Part shown: positions 44,994-58,482 of the stretch, piece after piece
Layout of the letters: the number at the start of each line of letters is the position of its first letter
Position numbering within the stretch: position 1 is the first letter of the stretch
Assembly (NCBI GenBank): GCA_015345905.1
Contig: JADDTR010000015.1
Span: forward strand, 310,001 to 374,000
Source of the DNA: Aotearoamyces nothofagi
Lineage: Eukaryota; Ascomycota; Leotiomycetes; Leotiales; Tympanidaceae
DNA: 64,000 nt
Direction: 5' to 3'
The notes under the pieces: model-generated
The model's database searches: none
Seen by the model: the letters and a program-made list of their open reading frames with translations, nothing else
Told to the model about the DNA's origin: nothing
Translations under genes and position numbers: made by a program

Positions 44994-47777
44994 TCATAAT
45001 CCAGGCATTGCCGTTACAATAGATCCTTCCCCCGTATCAGTATCCATATGTTCTCCTTGATACTCACGAAGGTCCGCTGTGTTCTCATCAGTCTGTAGTT
45101 CCCGAGTTATATCACTTTCTGCCTGTGCAGTTTCGCAGGTTGGCGTTCGCGGAGTTTCAAATATCTTTTCGCCTTCAGCCTCAGACATTACAGTCGAGCT
45201 ATCTGTAGTTGAGTAAAATGACCCAATTTCTGTTTCAGATGCGCTTTCCAGCCATTCTCCTGGGAGGGTGAATTTGCGGTTCGTTTGATCATAAACCAAC
45301 CATTCTCCAGTCTTGGCGATTTGGTAGCAGAGCCAAAGGATACGCTCACTCCTTTCGTCTTTCATGGACTTTTGCTCCATGTAATGGGTTTCGGTCTCGA
45401 GATTCGGATCAAACCATGTTATAGGCCAATATCCTTCAGTCCAGAACATACCACGCATCGCCCAGTCCTCGGGAAATGGACGCAGATCATCTTTCTCGTG
45501 CCACGGGAAAGTATCTCTTTCAATTCGCTCGTATGTCTTGTAGAACCGCAGCAGGCTATTCAACATTACCACGAGCGGTTGCCAAGGGAAGTTCGGTGCT
45601 AAGCGCTTCATGGCCGTTGGATATTGTGACATGAATCTCATAAAAACCATCATAACGTGAATCAACGAGAGCACATTCGGATCTCCGACTCTTAAAAGTC
45701 CAACCGCCAAGGTCTGATTACTGAGATTGACAGCACCTTCAAAAGCAGTAATTTCTGGGAAGGTCGCCAGAGCGCCCTCACTCATGATAATATCTACGGA
45801 TGTTGAATTGCCGAAAGTAGCGGCTTTCATCAGTATGCTCTCAGACGAGCCAAATTCTTGAAGTGCAACACAGTTAGCAATAGCTATATAGTAGCCTTGC
45901 TCAAGAAATTTCTCGGTCACACGGCCAATATGACTATCCAAGAGTCCAATGAACTCTGAAAGGGTGCCTGGGAAATCGTCTAAGTATGTCTTTGTAAAAA
46001 GAATAGCATTGACCTTGATATATGCTGCAATGGCAGGAGAAAATCTCCGGCGTGTCTGTTTCGAGCTAAGTGCCGGCTCGAAGAGTGTCATAATTGAATC
46101 CCTGGCAGCAACAAACGGGATGGAGACACAGAGTGCCTTTCCATAATAGAGAAGTTGCGGGAGTGCTTCTGGTCTTGCTAGTATTGCGAGATGATGGTAT
46201 AATCTACCAGTAGTTGTCGATCTGTTAGCAGCTTTCAAATACCATTGCCTAGCAACTTGCGTCCAGACTTCTCGGTCTCGTACATTGTCGTCCTCAATAG
46301 CCATCCTATACCGGCCAAGGTCGCCTAAGCACTCAATCCAAGTATCTTCAAATGCAGGAACCGTTTCGTACAACAGGGTCATCATTGAATATGCTAAATA
46401 GATGAACGCAAGCATATGGTCTAGTGACCCTGGCAGCCTGTTGCGTAACAGTTCAAGGAAGGAATGAATGCCATGCCTCCAAAGCCTTGCAGGCATTGCA
46501 TACTTGATAGCTAGCCTTCTAACCGCCGCAGTTGCCGAGGGATGCTGAGAGGCCAAAAAGAAGTCGTGATGTTCATGGAGCAACGTTCTGTGCAAGGCTA
46601 TGAGTGCTTGCCATTGCTCGTTGTTTAGCTTTGGCTGGGTTCCTGCTGGTGCCTCGCGGGCAAGCTGTGCTTGTTTTAAGTCAACCTGGATGCACTTCCC
46701 TTCCACCATAACAAGACCAGCATATATTCCTTTAACTTCTGCTACGAGTTGCTCCTGAGAGATAGGTCTCGTCTCCGGCTGCCTAGCTATTTTTGATGGC
46801 TCGTTACTTTGTGAACTAGGAGCGGTATCTTGGACGGCTTTATAATTCAAGATGGAACTTGGGAACGTGCCAGGTTGGAATCCAATTGTCGCTGAAGCCT
46901 GGGTCGGGTTTGGCAATTGTTGAGGCTTTGGACCTTTCTGCTGTTGTATAGATTGCGGCATGTTCGCAGACTGAGGACGTTGAGGCGTGGAATTATGAGA
47001 AGGATCGAACAAGCGCTTGTTAGTCGGCCGAGGGCGTGATGATCTTATATCTTCGAAAACGTTAGAGGCATTTAAAGAAGGGGCAATTACATTCGGTGTT
47101 TTTGGCGATGCTTCTTGGTCCTTTTGTCTTTTCGGCGAGTCGTGAGAGTGTGATGTCTGTACGGATGAACTAGGAGAAGACCCCAAGCCTAACGCTACTT
47201 TCTTGTTTGAAACCTCCTGTGACTGTTCCCACGCAACGTTCGCCCCCGGGCCACTCTGTATAGAATTATAGTTTGTTGCAAACTGATTCCTACTTCTAAA
47301 AGAATTGCCTGGACTATCTAAACGTTTCGGCGACGTCAGGGAGGATAAGTTTGCCGGTGGAGGTTTATCGCTAACATTGTCGCTCTGACGCTGCTCTGTC
47401 TGCTCTGGCCTTTGCGAACCTGCAAATATCTTCTTATTGGAGCCTACTCTACTATGTCTATTCCAAACCAGAGACGATTAGCAAAAGCCGACACATGCGC
47501 CGGGCCAAGCTTAAACTGACCTTGCTTGCGCAACAGCCCGCGCCTTGTCCTTGATACCCTCCTTGAGTTTCTTTGCTTCCGGTGCATCATCCTCGAGCGG
47601 CAATTCTCCCGGGTGCCTGCGGCTGAAGTGGATAAAGAGATCGTCATCCTGGTGGAAGACAGGCTGCTCCTCACAAATAAAGCACGCCAAATTTGTAGTA
47701 AACTTGTTCCTCTCGCGGAGCGCTTTTGTCCACCGTTGGTCAAGGCTACGTGACTCATTAGTAACGTCCTTCGACAT
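44994..47777 (-). CDS. Est1/SMG7-type DNA/RNA-binding protein with N-terminal zinc finger
   Basis: Minus-strand exons 47777-47521 and 47457-44994 give 906 residues; the join (AG|A) links AVAQAR to HSRVGSNKK. Residues 32-55 form a C-x2-C-x14-H-x4-H finger (C32, C35, H50, H55). Then comes about 260 residues of disordered Ser/Pro/Gln-rich sequence with SPKR-type basic words. From about 327 starts an Est1-like helical domain (VKGIYAGLVMVEGKC, LHRTLLHEHHDFFLASQHP, LAIKYAMPARLWRHGIHSFLELLR, then WYLKAANRSTTTGRLYHHLAIL and the LFEPAL end), the region that in Est1 and SMG5/7 proteins carries TPR-like helices and the DNA/RNA-binding domain. The C-terminus is acidic. Relatives act in telomerase recruitment or nonsense-mediated decay; which applies here, or neither, cannot be told. 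Confidence 0.8.
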
Positions 47778-50700
47778 TTCCCTGGTACCCGGTACCCAGT
47801 CCAGAGAAACAAAACTCGAGAGGCCCGGTTGTGACAACAGCAGGCGGCAATTTGGAGGCGGAATCTGGAACAAATATATACTGTCGGGGTTTGTCCGGCC
47901 TTCACGTAGGCCCAGGTGCCTAGCGGGCCGGCGGGGGGAGGAGCTGGGAGGCTGCGAGGAGACTGCGAGGCAAGCTGCTACCTGGGAAATGTGGGAAATG
48001 TGGGAAATGTGGGCGACGGGGCAGTGGCGGGAGCTGTGGCTGTGGCTGCGACGTGCGGTGGCGGGATCGGTGGCAGCAAGAAGAAGAAGAAGTCTCCATT
48101 GATCTGGGCGAGAGGATCAAGTCGACGGCCAGCTCGGCGTTGGAGGGAGTGCAGAGAGCATTTGCAGAGCCTCAGACGACGGTGATGGTGGCGAGAGGGC
48201 AGAGTCCGGGCATCAGCTATATATTTAATGTTGAGACGACGAGACCGTGGGCAGCGCTGGCTGGGCGGGCTGGGCTGGCTGGGCGGGCACAACAGGTAGC
48301 TGCTGGCTGATGGCTGATGGCTGATGGTGCGCAAATGTCGGTCGCGCATACTCCAGCGGCCCTTCCGAGCCGGGGGGTGCGAGCCGCATTTTTTGCGAAC
48401 TGCGTGCGAACCAAAAGATGTTCTCATTCCCCTCCGCTGTGTCTACGACGACAGCACAGCACTGCACTGAAGCACTGAATCACTGAATCACTGAATCACT
48501 GAATCACTGAATCACTGAATCACTGAAGCACTGAATCACTGAAGCACTGAAGCACTGAAGCGCTGTGCACCGCAATTCACTGTGCGTTTGCAGAGAGTCT
48601 CTGGCGTAGACACCCGCCCTTGTGCTCTGTTTGTTTCTTCCAGTCTCTCTCGTCGTCGATATCGCTGCCGCTGCTGCCAGGACTGCCACGAGGTCTGGTT
48701 CCTGCGCCGTCAGCTGTGCCTAAGTCGCCGCGGCATCTAAGGGAGATGAAGGGGCAGCACCGACGCCGTTCTACCACCGCCGTCTACGAAGACCAGATCC
48801 ACGAACGCTCTCGTTCACCGAGCGGAGGGATGCGGCAAGGCAGGCAGGCTGGCTGGCAGGCAGCTCACAGCCTCTGGGTCGGGGCTGGAATGTCTGGCGT
48901 AGGTATCAGCTGTCGCGGGGGTGTAGATAGCACACGGCATGCTCTGCCAGCCGCAAAAGTGACCTGGTTGAAAATGATATTATATAACATGACATCTGTG
49001 GCAATGGCTCTCTACGTATAGTACACTACATCTCATGCAACGAATGCCTCTCTTAACCGCTCGGCCTACCTTGCCATACTACCCTCCCGCTCCCTTGGTG
49101 GGCATTATTTCTCATCCCTACTCATTTGAATCCAATATATCTACCCTAAGCCTCCCCGACTCTACCAGTGTCCCTAATCAGCCAGCCATGCCGCATGCGA
49201 CCCAATGTTCTCAGCTATGCTACATGTAAAGCGTAAGTACATCTTGAGCCGGTGAAGTCGTTGCGAGAGGTGCCGCAGGGGAGACGGGGCTGAAAATAGG
49301 AGAGCCTCGAGTCCTCCATTTCAGTCTACTCCGTAGCCGCCCATATCAGCCGCAATGCAGTAGCATATCCTTCAGGCGTGGTTCGCAGTTTCGCCCTTCC
49401 TTTGGAGCAGATGGAATCACTATCACGCCGCCTGCACTGTGAGTGGCACTGGTGCTTCTGTTGAAACGGTGACAATTTGATCGGCAAAACTCGTCGAGGC
49501 TATCCAACTAAGGGGGGGCCGTAATACCTTGTGTTAGCACAGTTGTGGTCGGGGCAGTTCCCAGCGCAGCAACGCCGGACGACGAACAACCACCACATTC
49601 CTACTTTCCAACAACCTTCTCTTCCGAGTTGCGAGTATCTATATTTCTATCCCTATCTCCGACTCTGTCTGTCTTTGCTTGAGCGCCTCACCTACCTACC
49701 GATTAGAAAGTAATTGCAGGCAGATCAAGAGAGCAGTGCTTCACTGTTCAAGTGCGCCGTTCACGTACTGTACTTGTACATACAATGCAGTGGCCCTTCT
49801 TGTAACTAGGCTTGGTAAGACACCGATGCTGATAATACCAATGCATCCTTCCATATTGCCTAGGAAGGGAGGTCTTGCGTTGCACACCGCAATTGATTGC
49901 AGTCACAGAAGTATACTGCTGATTATCACATCACAATGAGCGTCTCTAGAGCGCACAGGGACTCGTGTAGTGTTTCTACCGGCATGCTGGTGCCCGTTGC
50001 AAGGCATCCATCGCGGTGAGAGCCATCAGAACCTCAAACAAACGAAGGAAGGCCCTATCTCCCGGAGTTTGTGGAGTGCAAGTGAGTATATGGGTCCCAT
50101 GAGCTTTTTTTGAAGATCCATCCTGGCATAAACATACTCCCATGACTCCATAATCCTCAACCAGGTGTAGGAGTCGGGCTGTTGCCACGCTTTTGGACAC
50201 CGCCCCGAATAGCCTGCTCTATCGCCGAGCACCATTAGAAGGGAAGACAGATAAAGCAAGGCAAACAAAAAGGATGGGGTGTTCTGGACGTGGCACACTG
50301 CTCACCGGCAAGTTGTCTGGTGCACGAAGAATTGCACCATCATGGTAGCTTTAAGCAGCTAAGGAACATACTCCCGGGTGCTGTAGGTCTTCTACGAGTA
50401 CTATAGTGCTGGCAACCGACTATTAGTCGCTACAGTGGCTGCGATCCCTCCCAGCACGCCCAGCTGGATAGGTGTGGCCTTGGGGCCCCTTTGAAGCTAC
50501 ATGATTCAACCTTTCTGGTGAAACTTCGCTGTTTGTATTAGGCTGCCAGTGGAGTCTTTGTTCATCAATTGGATGCCCTCAGATGTGCTCCGGGTATCAA
50601 GGCAGCATGCGTGTTTCGTTGGCCGATCCCTCAATCCTTTTCCGTGACCAGGGCATGGCACCGAAACTACTGCACTGCTGGCAACTTAGGCTTTCCAAGC

Positions 50701-50900
50701 TAAGTGGAAAGTTAACCCTGCAGCAGCAGCATTATTACTCCTCAAAATCATATTTTGAATCTCCGTGACGATGTAGAAAACTCTGTCCTCACAAAGGGCA
50801 TTTTTAGACATCTAGCCATGTTTTTATTGGCATTTCTCTCTATTTATCATTGAGAGCGGATGAAGCTTGGTTTACAGATAAGTTTGTATATTTTGGAGCT
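47778..50900. other. Gene-poor region, first part (GC-rich, tandem repeats)
   Basis: No supported CDS. The first kilobase is GC-rich with several tandem words: tgggaaatg three times (47983-48009), ggctgggcgggct-type runs (about 48259-48290), ctgatgg three times (about 48305-48326) and an 8-mer minisatellite listed separately. The rest is mixed-composition DNA with short open frames and no family sequence. Confidence 0.45.
48465..48560. repeat. 8-bp minisatellite, 12 copies of CACTGAAK
   Basis: Twelve uninterrupted copies of an 8-mer, CACTGAAT or CACTGAAG. The last base varies in the order G T T T T T T G T G G G, so substituted copies cluster at the ends and the middle block of six is uniform. 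It lies in the gene-poor stretch and ends in a degenerate cgctgtgc. Confidence 0.9.
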
Positions 50901-53900
50901 TACTATCGAGGTCCAGTACTAAAAATCTAGTCAGCAGTGGACGATGTATATCCTCCAAGCTTTCACTAGCTCATGCTTCGAACCCTCACAACAAGACCAT
51001 CTACGACCGTAGCCTACGAGTCTCATATGCACAGTACCCAAAACCACAAGACGTGATAGGAATGAACGAAACCGATGTTGACGATTGCTTTGTCCTTGAG
51101 GCGGTGGGTTATGAAGTATCAGCCAATCCAACCTTCTTTTAAGGGAGAACCAGAGTATAACGTGCAATCCAGCAATTTTTCGACAAGCATATAAGTCGCA
51201 TATCTATCAAATCCAACCAGTATCATCAAGACGATATACTCAGCTTGCAAGACGACATCATAGCAGCTTCGTGTTCCACCATCACGTTCTCTCGTTAGAT
51301 ATATACACTCAACTATCGATCGAGATCCCGAGATCCCAGATGGACTACAAATAAATGGTAAATAGGCAAGTTGGTGATATACAGTTGCGATCATTCTAAG
51401 AGCAGTTCGACAACTCGGGTGATTCCGACTTACCGCTATCACTCTCGATATCCATTCATGCAATTGATGGAGACCGCAGTCAGCTTCGACATTACATGTT
51501 CTTACGATCTCAGAAAGCGGATTTGGATAATATGGCATTCTGGATTCTGTTATCCACTTCCCCCAAGTCAGCGGTGAGCACGTCCCCAATTCGGGTATTG
51601 GTGAAACATTTACAAAGCAGAACGTGTAAGATTAAGTGTAATCTTACAACTTCTACAAAGGGTTAAGCTGTTCTGCCTTGTTTCCAGGCAGTTTCCAGGC
51701 CTTATATTACGTGTATCTTTGCACAGCCTTCAATATTCGTATACCTCCTTCCCACAACATCCAAACATATTCACTCTCCACGAGGCATCCATTTCGTATT
51801 CATACCCTCTTTTTCGATTAGTGAACCCAGCCCTACATATTATGCCACATCAGCATGGTTTGCTCGGCACGTTCTTTGGGGCGAATGGCACCAGCAGCAC
51901 ATGCTGAGCGTTGAAAACGTCGGCTTGGGTACCCGAGCTTCCTGGTACGTGTAAGTTTTCAACGCGTTGATCTGATCACTTCAGTCCCAAGGATCTGGAA
52001 AAGCAACGAATGAAGCCCACATAACCGCAGGAGTGAGGTCAGATATCGGGATGGCTTGCCTAAATAGCAAGTATCCATTACATTGGACAACAGCTGGATA
52101 ACGTGAGCTGATGAGCGAGAAGATGCTAAATGCATAGTGATAGCCTAATTCGACCGGAACCGACCGACAAAAGCCAGCATCGTACCCTCAAACGAAACCA
52201 GCAAGTTAACATCCCACATGTCTTCTGTCATGGATTCGATGCCTCAAAAAGCAAGCTGTTAGTGCAGTATCAAAACATCTTTATTTTTGCCGTCATTTTT
52301 GCCTCCTGAAAAGTAGTCGTCGATGATTGTTGATCTTTGCCGAGAGCCGCTACATATGCATGCACTGGCCCAATCAATTATCACGGCAGCTCCGAGCTCG
52401 CCACCACCCGCCACGCCAGGCCTTTGGGCTATGCAACGTCTGGGTCTGCAAAGGAAGTCCTAGTCGCTTAGACGAAGTAAATCTGTTCATTATCAAAGCT
52501 GAAAATTATGTTTTGTCTAGTGTACCTGTAGATCTGTGGCGAACCTGCAAGGTCGGTGGCGGCCCGAGAGCTCTGTGGCTGTCTATAGAAGCTGATGGAG
52601 TACTGTACTACTATATGTATGGTATGCACTGCGGTGATGCTCTCTATACTCAAGTACAGATGTTCGATGAACCACTTCGCCTCTTAATTATTAATATTGC
52701 ATATGTACTGTAATAAGCCGACCTACCTATGCATAGCGGGCTATGTTGACCCATATCTCTCCTCCCAAGTGCTTCTACACGCCCAGCTATACGCTTGCCA
52801 CTCTCGGATCAGCCATACCCGTCCTATCGCCTTGAACAAGAAACAACCATAGCCTGTCCTCGCCCAGTTTTGCCTGCTTTTTTCATGGAACACGGACCAG
52901 GAGACTCGGCGACGATCTCCGTCGGAGCCATTACCAGCCAGCCCTAGACAAAACATGCAGATAATCAGCCGAATATTGGGTGTGAGATCAGGGGTCAAGA
53001 TGGTCTTGTGCCAAATGGAGCCTCCGATTCGGCAATATATGTTGATGGAGGCCGTGAAGGTCACTACTCACAATAGGCATCAGCCTCGACAATAGCATTA
53101 ACGCCCTTACCGGTGTTTTAAGAGTAAGCCACTTTGCCAAAGCATTGGCCGCCTCGAAGATGTAGTACGTGTTGATTTCAGGATTTTATTTTTTTCTTGC
53201 TCCAGCTGTAGCCCTGGTAAAAGTTGGTCAAAGCCAGCCTAGCTCGATGATCATTATAATCCAGCGGTGAGGCGAAATAGGCCACAGCTGGTGATCCGTT
53301 TAGGAAAGGACTGGTGGGGTTTGTATTTCTGATACGATATATGATGAGGCACCCAAGTTAGCGAGCTGAACGAGTTGAACTGGTCGAATTTAGGTAGGTA
53401 ACCAGCATCATTTTGGTACACCGTCAATTCGACTCTCTAAGTACGCGTCGACTCGACATTTGCCTGCTCCTTCTACCCTCAGCAACACTTTTCTGGGTCC
53501 TTTGGATAATAGATCTGCATCCGGCTTGTGAGAAGATTGCTGAAAGATTTTCCATTTGCCGGCCGAGGACAACCAACCTCGACTCTAAACAGCGAGCATG
53601 TGTCCGAAGCATCAACCTAGCACGAAAGGGCTTGTGACCGACCCTCGCCTGGTTTGACATGGAGGAGGAAGTTAGGAGCTGTGCTACTCGAGGCTTTATG
53701 CTCGGCGCCTAATAAATGAATCATGAGGGCAAAGCCGCGAGCCTGAAATTAAATAGCATGTATACCTTTGTCCTTTTCTTTCTCTTTTCGAGCATACTCT
53801 GTCGATGTGATCTGTCATATAATAACGAACACATGATTGGTTGCCTTGCTTGGGCACCAATAAGAGAGTACGGCATCGTCATCAAGGCAATGGGAAGAAT

Positions 53901-56614
53901 GACACATAGTGAAATGTAGATTTGATGCAACGGACTCAGACTGACAGAAATGCGAGTCAAAGCCATAGAGATGCATTCACAGCCAATGTGGCACGGTGCT
54001 TCAGCCGGAAAGCGATAATATTCCACACAGGATTTCAAAGGGAGATAATTCTCGTAGCAGATGATGACTGCTGCTCCAACCAACATTATGGAGTAGCTGA
54101 CATCCGAAGACCCAGAATGGGTCGCTGCTGGCATTTGGCTACACCACAAGTAGTGTTGTCCCATTGAGAGGCTTCTGTCGAACAAACACCGGGAGGAAAT
54201 ATGTAGTATCACAAAAGCAAGCACCATTTGTAGTACAGTGACAGAGTTCCGATACCTCTTGAAGCTAGCCAACAAGTTCTAAGGCAACTTGGTAACCCAA
54301 CACGAAAAGTCACACACATGCCGATAACCAGCAAATTTTAAGAGTGATTAAGGCGTGGCCTCGGAAGAAAGTGGTGCGATGGTATAGTGTTGACTATAAA
54401 GGAACCACACTTAGCTCACAACACATACTGAAGTCGGTACACGCAGATTTCGTGCAGTATAGATGGAACCTGAGTTGCTGCTCTGCGAGGTGATGGTCTT
54501 GAGCTGCCCATATCGACGAGGCCTAGGCAGCTATCACAACACTCGTCCCCGAAGTAAATAAAGAATATAGTAGAAAGCAAGTCACATCGAGGTGTCTCAC
54601 TGACTAGTCCGAAGTATAGTAATGGGCATAGTAAAGATTTGAGTAAGGGCACGCAAAGCTGCCATACGAGTAGTTAACTGCGGAGGAAGATGTTGAAGGG
54701 AGGACACGGCAAGTTTTCCAAAGCAGACGCAGATCTTAGGCAAGATATACGCTCTCGTACATATAGTTTGTCGCAGCATGGACCTGAGCTGGCGTCATGT
54801 CGGTATATTAGGGTCGAGGAGGTGATGGTGTTGATTGAACGTCTCGAAGTCAGTTGGCCTTTAGATAGTGGGCGACACCCGGTCTTATGCTCGTCCCGAT
54901 GCAAATATGCCTTAGGCATGCATGAAGGTAAACGCACTGGCTGCGGTGACGGGCACGTGTCTAGGAACAATCCCTCTACGTGGAGTAGGTGAGATACAAG
55001 GGGTTGGCTTAGGAGCAAATAACTCCTATGATATAAATCGGTCCGTAAACAGTTCCACAGTGCTGCGTTAGCAGGAATGCAATCTGCTACGCAGCTACAC
55101 TGATTCTTATCCTAAGGGAATATAAAAGTTATCAGGTCCTGTACTGTACTATCGTCTTGCTTTAATTCTATCAGGTTTACCTCTATCTTTCTTCTATAAC
55201 ATATAACACTACGCATTCACAGATTTTGGAGTTCATAGGCTATTATCTATGTAGATCGTCCTTCGAGAATACTTTAAACTCCTCCTGATTCTATATATAA
55301 TAATATATAACTTGATATAATAATGGATTTTGCCGTTTAACTTTTGCTTCCCAATCTCTACCCTCAAGTAATAGCCCCCTCGGCATAATAAATGTTGATA
55401 TTCACTCATTCTCATTAGCTACAGTATAAATTCAAGAGTTATCAATCATTCTTAGATCACTTGGTGTCGTATTTGCCTTTCTTATTCCAGCCTCGATGAC
55501 TAGCCACCGTGCGCTGTCCAACAAGTCGACTATACCCCATTCTCGAAGGGCGGCATTGCCCAGCCTGCACCTTTGTGCATTGAAGTATTATGTCAGATGC
55601 ATTACGCCCAAAAGCACAAAGTGATGCAACTGGTCTGAGCAAGGCTCTATTGGAGTCTTTTGTACCGGGCTGTCGGGCCGCAAGAGGATCTGTTATTAGC
55701 AACTATAAAATAGGTAATGAGCTAGTTAAGGAAATGCATGCAGCAAGCAGCGTTGCAGTAAGACAGCTAGTGAACAACATGAATACAATCGAATAGAGAC
55801 AAGATGTGCGCTCAAGACATGGTGATTTCATCTCCCGCCAGGAACGTTGAGCAGCTACTGCTGCACGAGGCACGTTATCCCGTGCAGCAGCGCCACGAGG
55901 ACGAATTTGGTTGGGGTCTTAGCATCCTGTCGCTGGAAAGAGAGCAATCGGAATCACTGCATCAGGTCGGGCCATGGTGTAGGGCAGTCGTGTGCTTTTG
56001 CTGTACTCCGTTTCAATCCCGAGTATAGCTGGGCACGGGCATAGGGACGGGGACGGGGGCATTCTGGGGAACCCGATTGCTTGCCCCAAGTCACTCAACA
56101 ACTTCGACATAGTGAAGGAAGGCTCGGCCGTGAGGGAGGGTTGCATACGGACTCCATCTCAGCCGCGGCCTCCCATCGCACAGAGTGGTGGAAAGAAGAT
56201 TGTGCTGCTCAAGATGCCTTCTGAAGCATTTCCACACATGGCAGACAAGACTCGGGCCAACCAGCCGGCGTGGGAGGGTGTGTGAAGGCCGAAAAGAAAA
56301 GATGGCCCGAGAAGCTTCGTATAGGTAGGAAGGGGGCCGACGGGAGCACCCCTTGCAATAGCAAATCCGAGAGGTGTAAGGCAGCCAAGGCAACCAAAAA
56401 AAACATGGCTCTCCAGCTCATACTTACGAACTGCACATGCATGCACACACACGCACATACATATCCCTAATGGAGACATAGGGAGCTGGACACATACAGC
56501 AAGGGGCTCGGGCACATCCTATACTCAGCTCTGCTTTCCGGTCCGTCTTCTCGTAGGTCCAAGAAGAAGCAAAAGGCCTCATTGCGCACAGATGCAAAGC
56601 TGTCTTGCTCTACC
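50901..56614. other. Gene-poor region, middle part
   Basis: About 5.7 kb. Short frames on both strands (the longest about 184 codons on the minus strand near 53721-54275) lack domain motifs, ATG context or splice continuity, so I do not call genes. 55250-55450 is strongly AT-rich. No transposase, reverse-transcriptase motif or paired terminal repeat was recognised by eye. Confidence 0.45.
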
Positions 56615-56649
56615 GATCACTGATCACTGATCACCGATCACCGATCACC
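56615..56649. repeat. 7-bp tandem repeat GATCACY x5
   Basis: Five perfect 7-mers: gatcact twice then gatcacc three times. It lies in the gene-poor region. Too short to class further. Confidence 0.85.
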
Positions 56650-58482
56650 GAAGCATCACGGCCGAGGGAATCTCTCCATTTGGGTCCCGGGAGCGACATC
56701 AAGGGAAGTCAGGTTGAATAGGGGAATCCGAGGCGCTTCCGGCGGTGTGTCGGCTGCTTGCGTGCAGCAACTCGTAAGCAGTAAAACAGACCTCCAGCGG
56801 GCCCAAGAGTCAGCGTCTCTGAGCTGCGCATCAACGGTGGGTCATGTGTCTTCACTCCAGGTGCCAACGGATGGCCAGATGTTTGCTGGAGTTTGATCCC
56901 TTGAACGGCAGCGACGGTGCTTTATATACATCGCCATCCCGCGGTATCCTGAGAAAATGTTGACAGTTTGTATATGTCTCGATAACGCAGCGGTCCCGAT
57001 ATCCCGCCCCATGCAAACGGGGCAACAACTCCAGCTGCACCTACTCGGATTTGTTGAGCCTGCGCTACAGGCCAACCTGCCTCACGCAGCCTCGGCAGTC
57101 TCGTGGGGTGTGGCTGCTTAGAAATGCATCTCCCAAGTCATTCACCTACATCACCACCTTCATCATAAGCTTCAATCGATCGAGAAACGACGCTCCTTTT
57201 AAAGTAGGCAACCAGACACGGACTCCGTCACTGTCCTCTGCGGCAGAGATGTGGGTGCACTGGCTTTGTCAACCATCTTCGGTGAGCCTCTCCCTCCCGT
57301 CAAACCCCGCATTAACAGGTTGTCTGGCCATAAGGCTGGTGGCTTTCAGGACTTGAAGGACTTGATGGCGACCTCAGCAGTAAGCCACGCTGGGAGCTGA
57401 ACATATGCGTCACTCGCAGGCTGTTGAAACAAAATAACGTTCAAGGCCTACCGTCACCTGAAAAGGTAGCATTCACTATCTTGATCAGGTATCTTGTCCT
57501 CCTCTCTCTTCTCCAGCATAAATTGACCTATTAAATTGCATTATCTGGTGGAAGGCATGCTGATAACGACATGAGCGGCTTGCGCAGAGTGACTGAGTAA
57601 GGTGCGACGCTACATGGTCAGGAATACAAAATGCAGACTGAGCAGCTCTGGTTCCATCAAGGCAGCGTGCGGACGCAGATGGACATCCTCAATATGACAG
57701 TAACATCCGCTCCTTGTGAGCTTCATAGCCGAACAGTTCTTTTAAAGAAACAACACCACGCGTACTGAGAGTCTGAATCCGCCAGAGTCCCCCTATTCTT
57801 ATATCAGTAGCAATCAAATTGTATCCTATGTATCATCCTCCAAGGCTCCTAAGAGCCATGTCTGCTATTCCTCACATCATAAGCTTCATAGTTCTTTGAC
57901 CATGGCGCGGTCACTAGAGATTGGTAAAGCTCTGTGCACTGCTTACTGCACACTGAAGGGGTCGTTGAGAACTGACACTGGCTGGAAGACAATGGGAGCG
58001 CGCTTGGTCATTTTGGTCCCGGCCCTCTTAGCAGATGGTCGAGAAAGGTAAAAGGCCGAGTATACCTGGAGGGGTGCAGGAAAATTACCGGTGCAAATGG
58101 AGGGAACCAGTGAGAATGATATAGGACGGGGATTGGGTTGACGTAAAAGAACTAGCAGACATAGAGTGAATGACAATATTTGTCATTATACAAATATTCA
58201 AGGCGAAAGAAAGAGAGAATGGCATTGGGAAAGTTGAATTTTAGTACTCATACCGTGAGTGAAAACGAGACTTCCTAATGTAACATTCTTATGCAGCACA
58301 GGTTGCTACTGTTTATCCAGTCGCCTCTGAGGATCGGCACCTTCCATCGATGACCATATCACCCTAGACTCACTTCAACTATCAACTGCATTTAAAATTG
58401 TGTGTATTGGTATCTAAAACAGACATTATGAGTGTTTTGTTCCTGAACGCCATCGCTGTCAGCTTAAAACAAATCGTTCAAA
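56650..58482. other. Gene-poor region, last part
   Basis: No supported CDS between the 7-mer repeat and the 3' end of the RNPS1-like gene. The last 300 bp are likely the 3' UTR and terminator of that minus-strand gene. Confidence 0.4.

Noticed and set aside
48053-48310. Plus-strand frame with Glu-rich start near 48.05-48.3 kb
   Set aside because: Driven by GC-rich tandem repeats; no family sequence and no gene context.
51119-51589. 156-codon minus-strand frame
   Set aside because: No motif, no splice partners, mixed composition.
53721-54275. 184-codon minus-strand frame with hydrophobic patches
   Set aside because: No recognisable domain or consistent membrane pattern, and surrounded by non-coding sequence; a frame this long can occur by chance in 10 kb.
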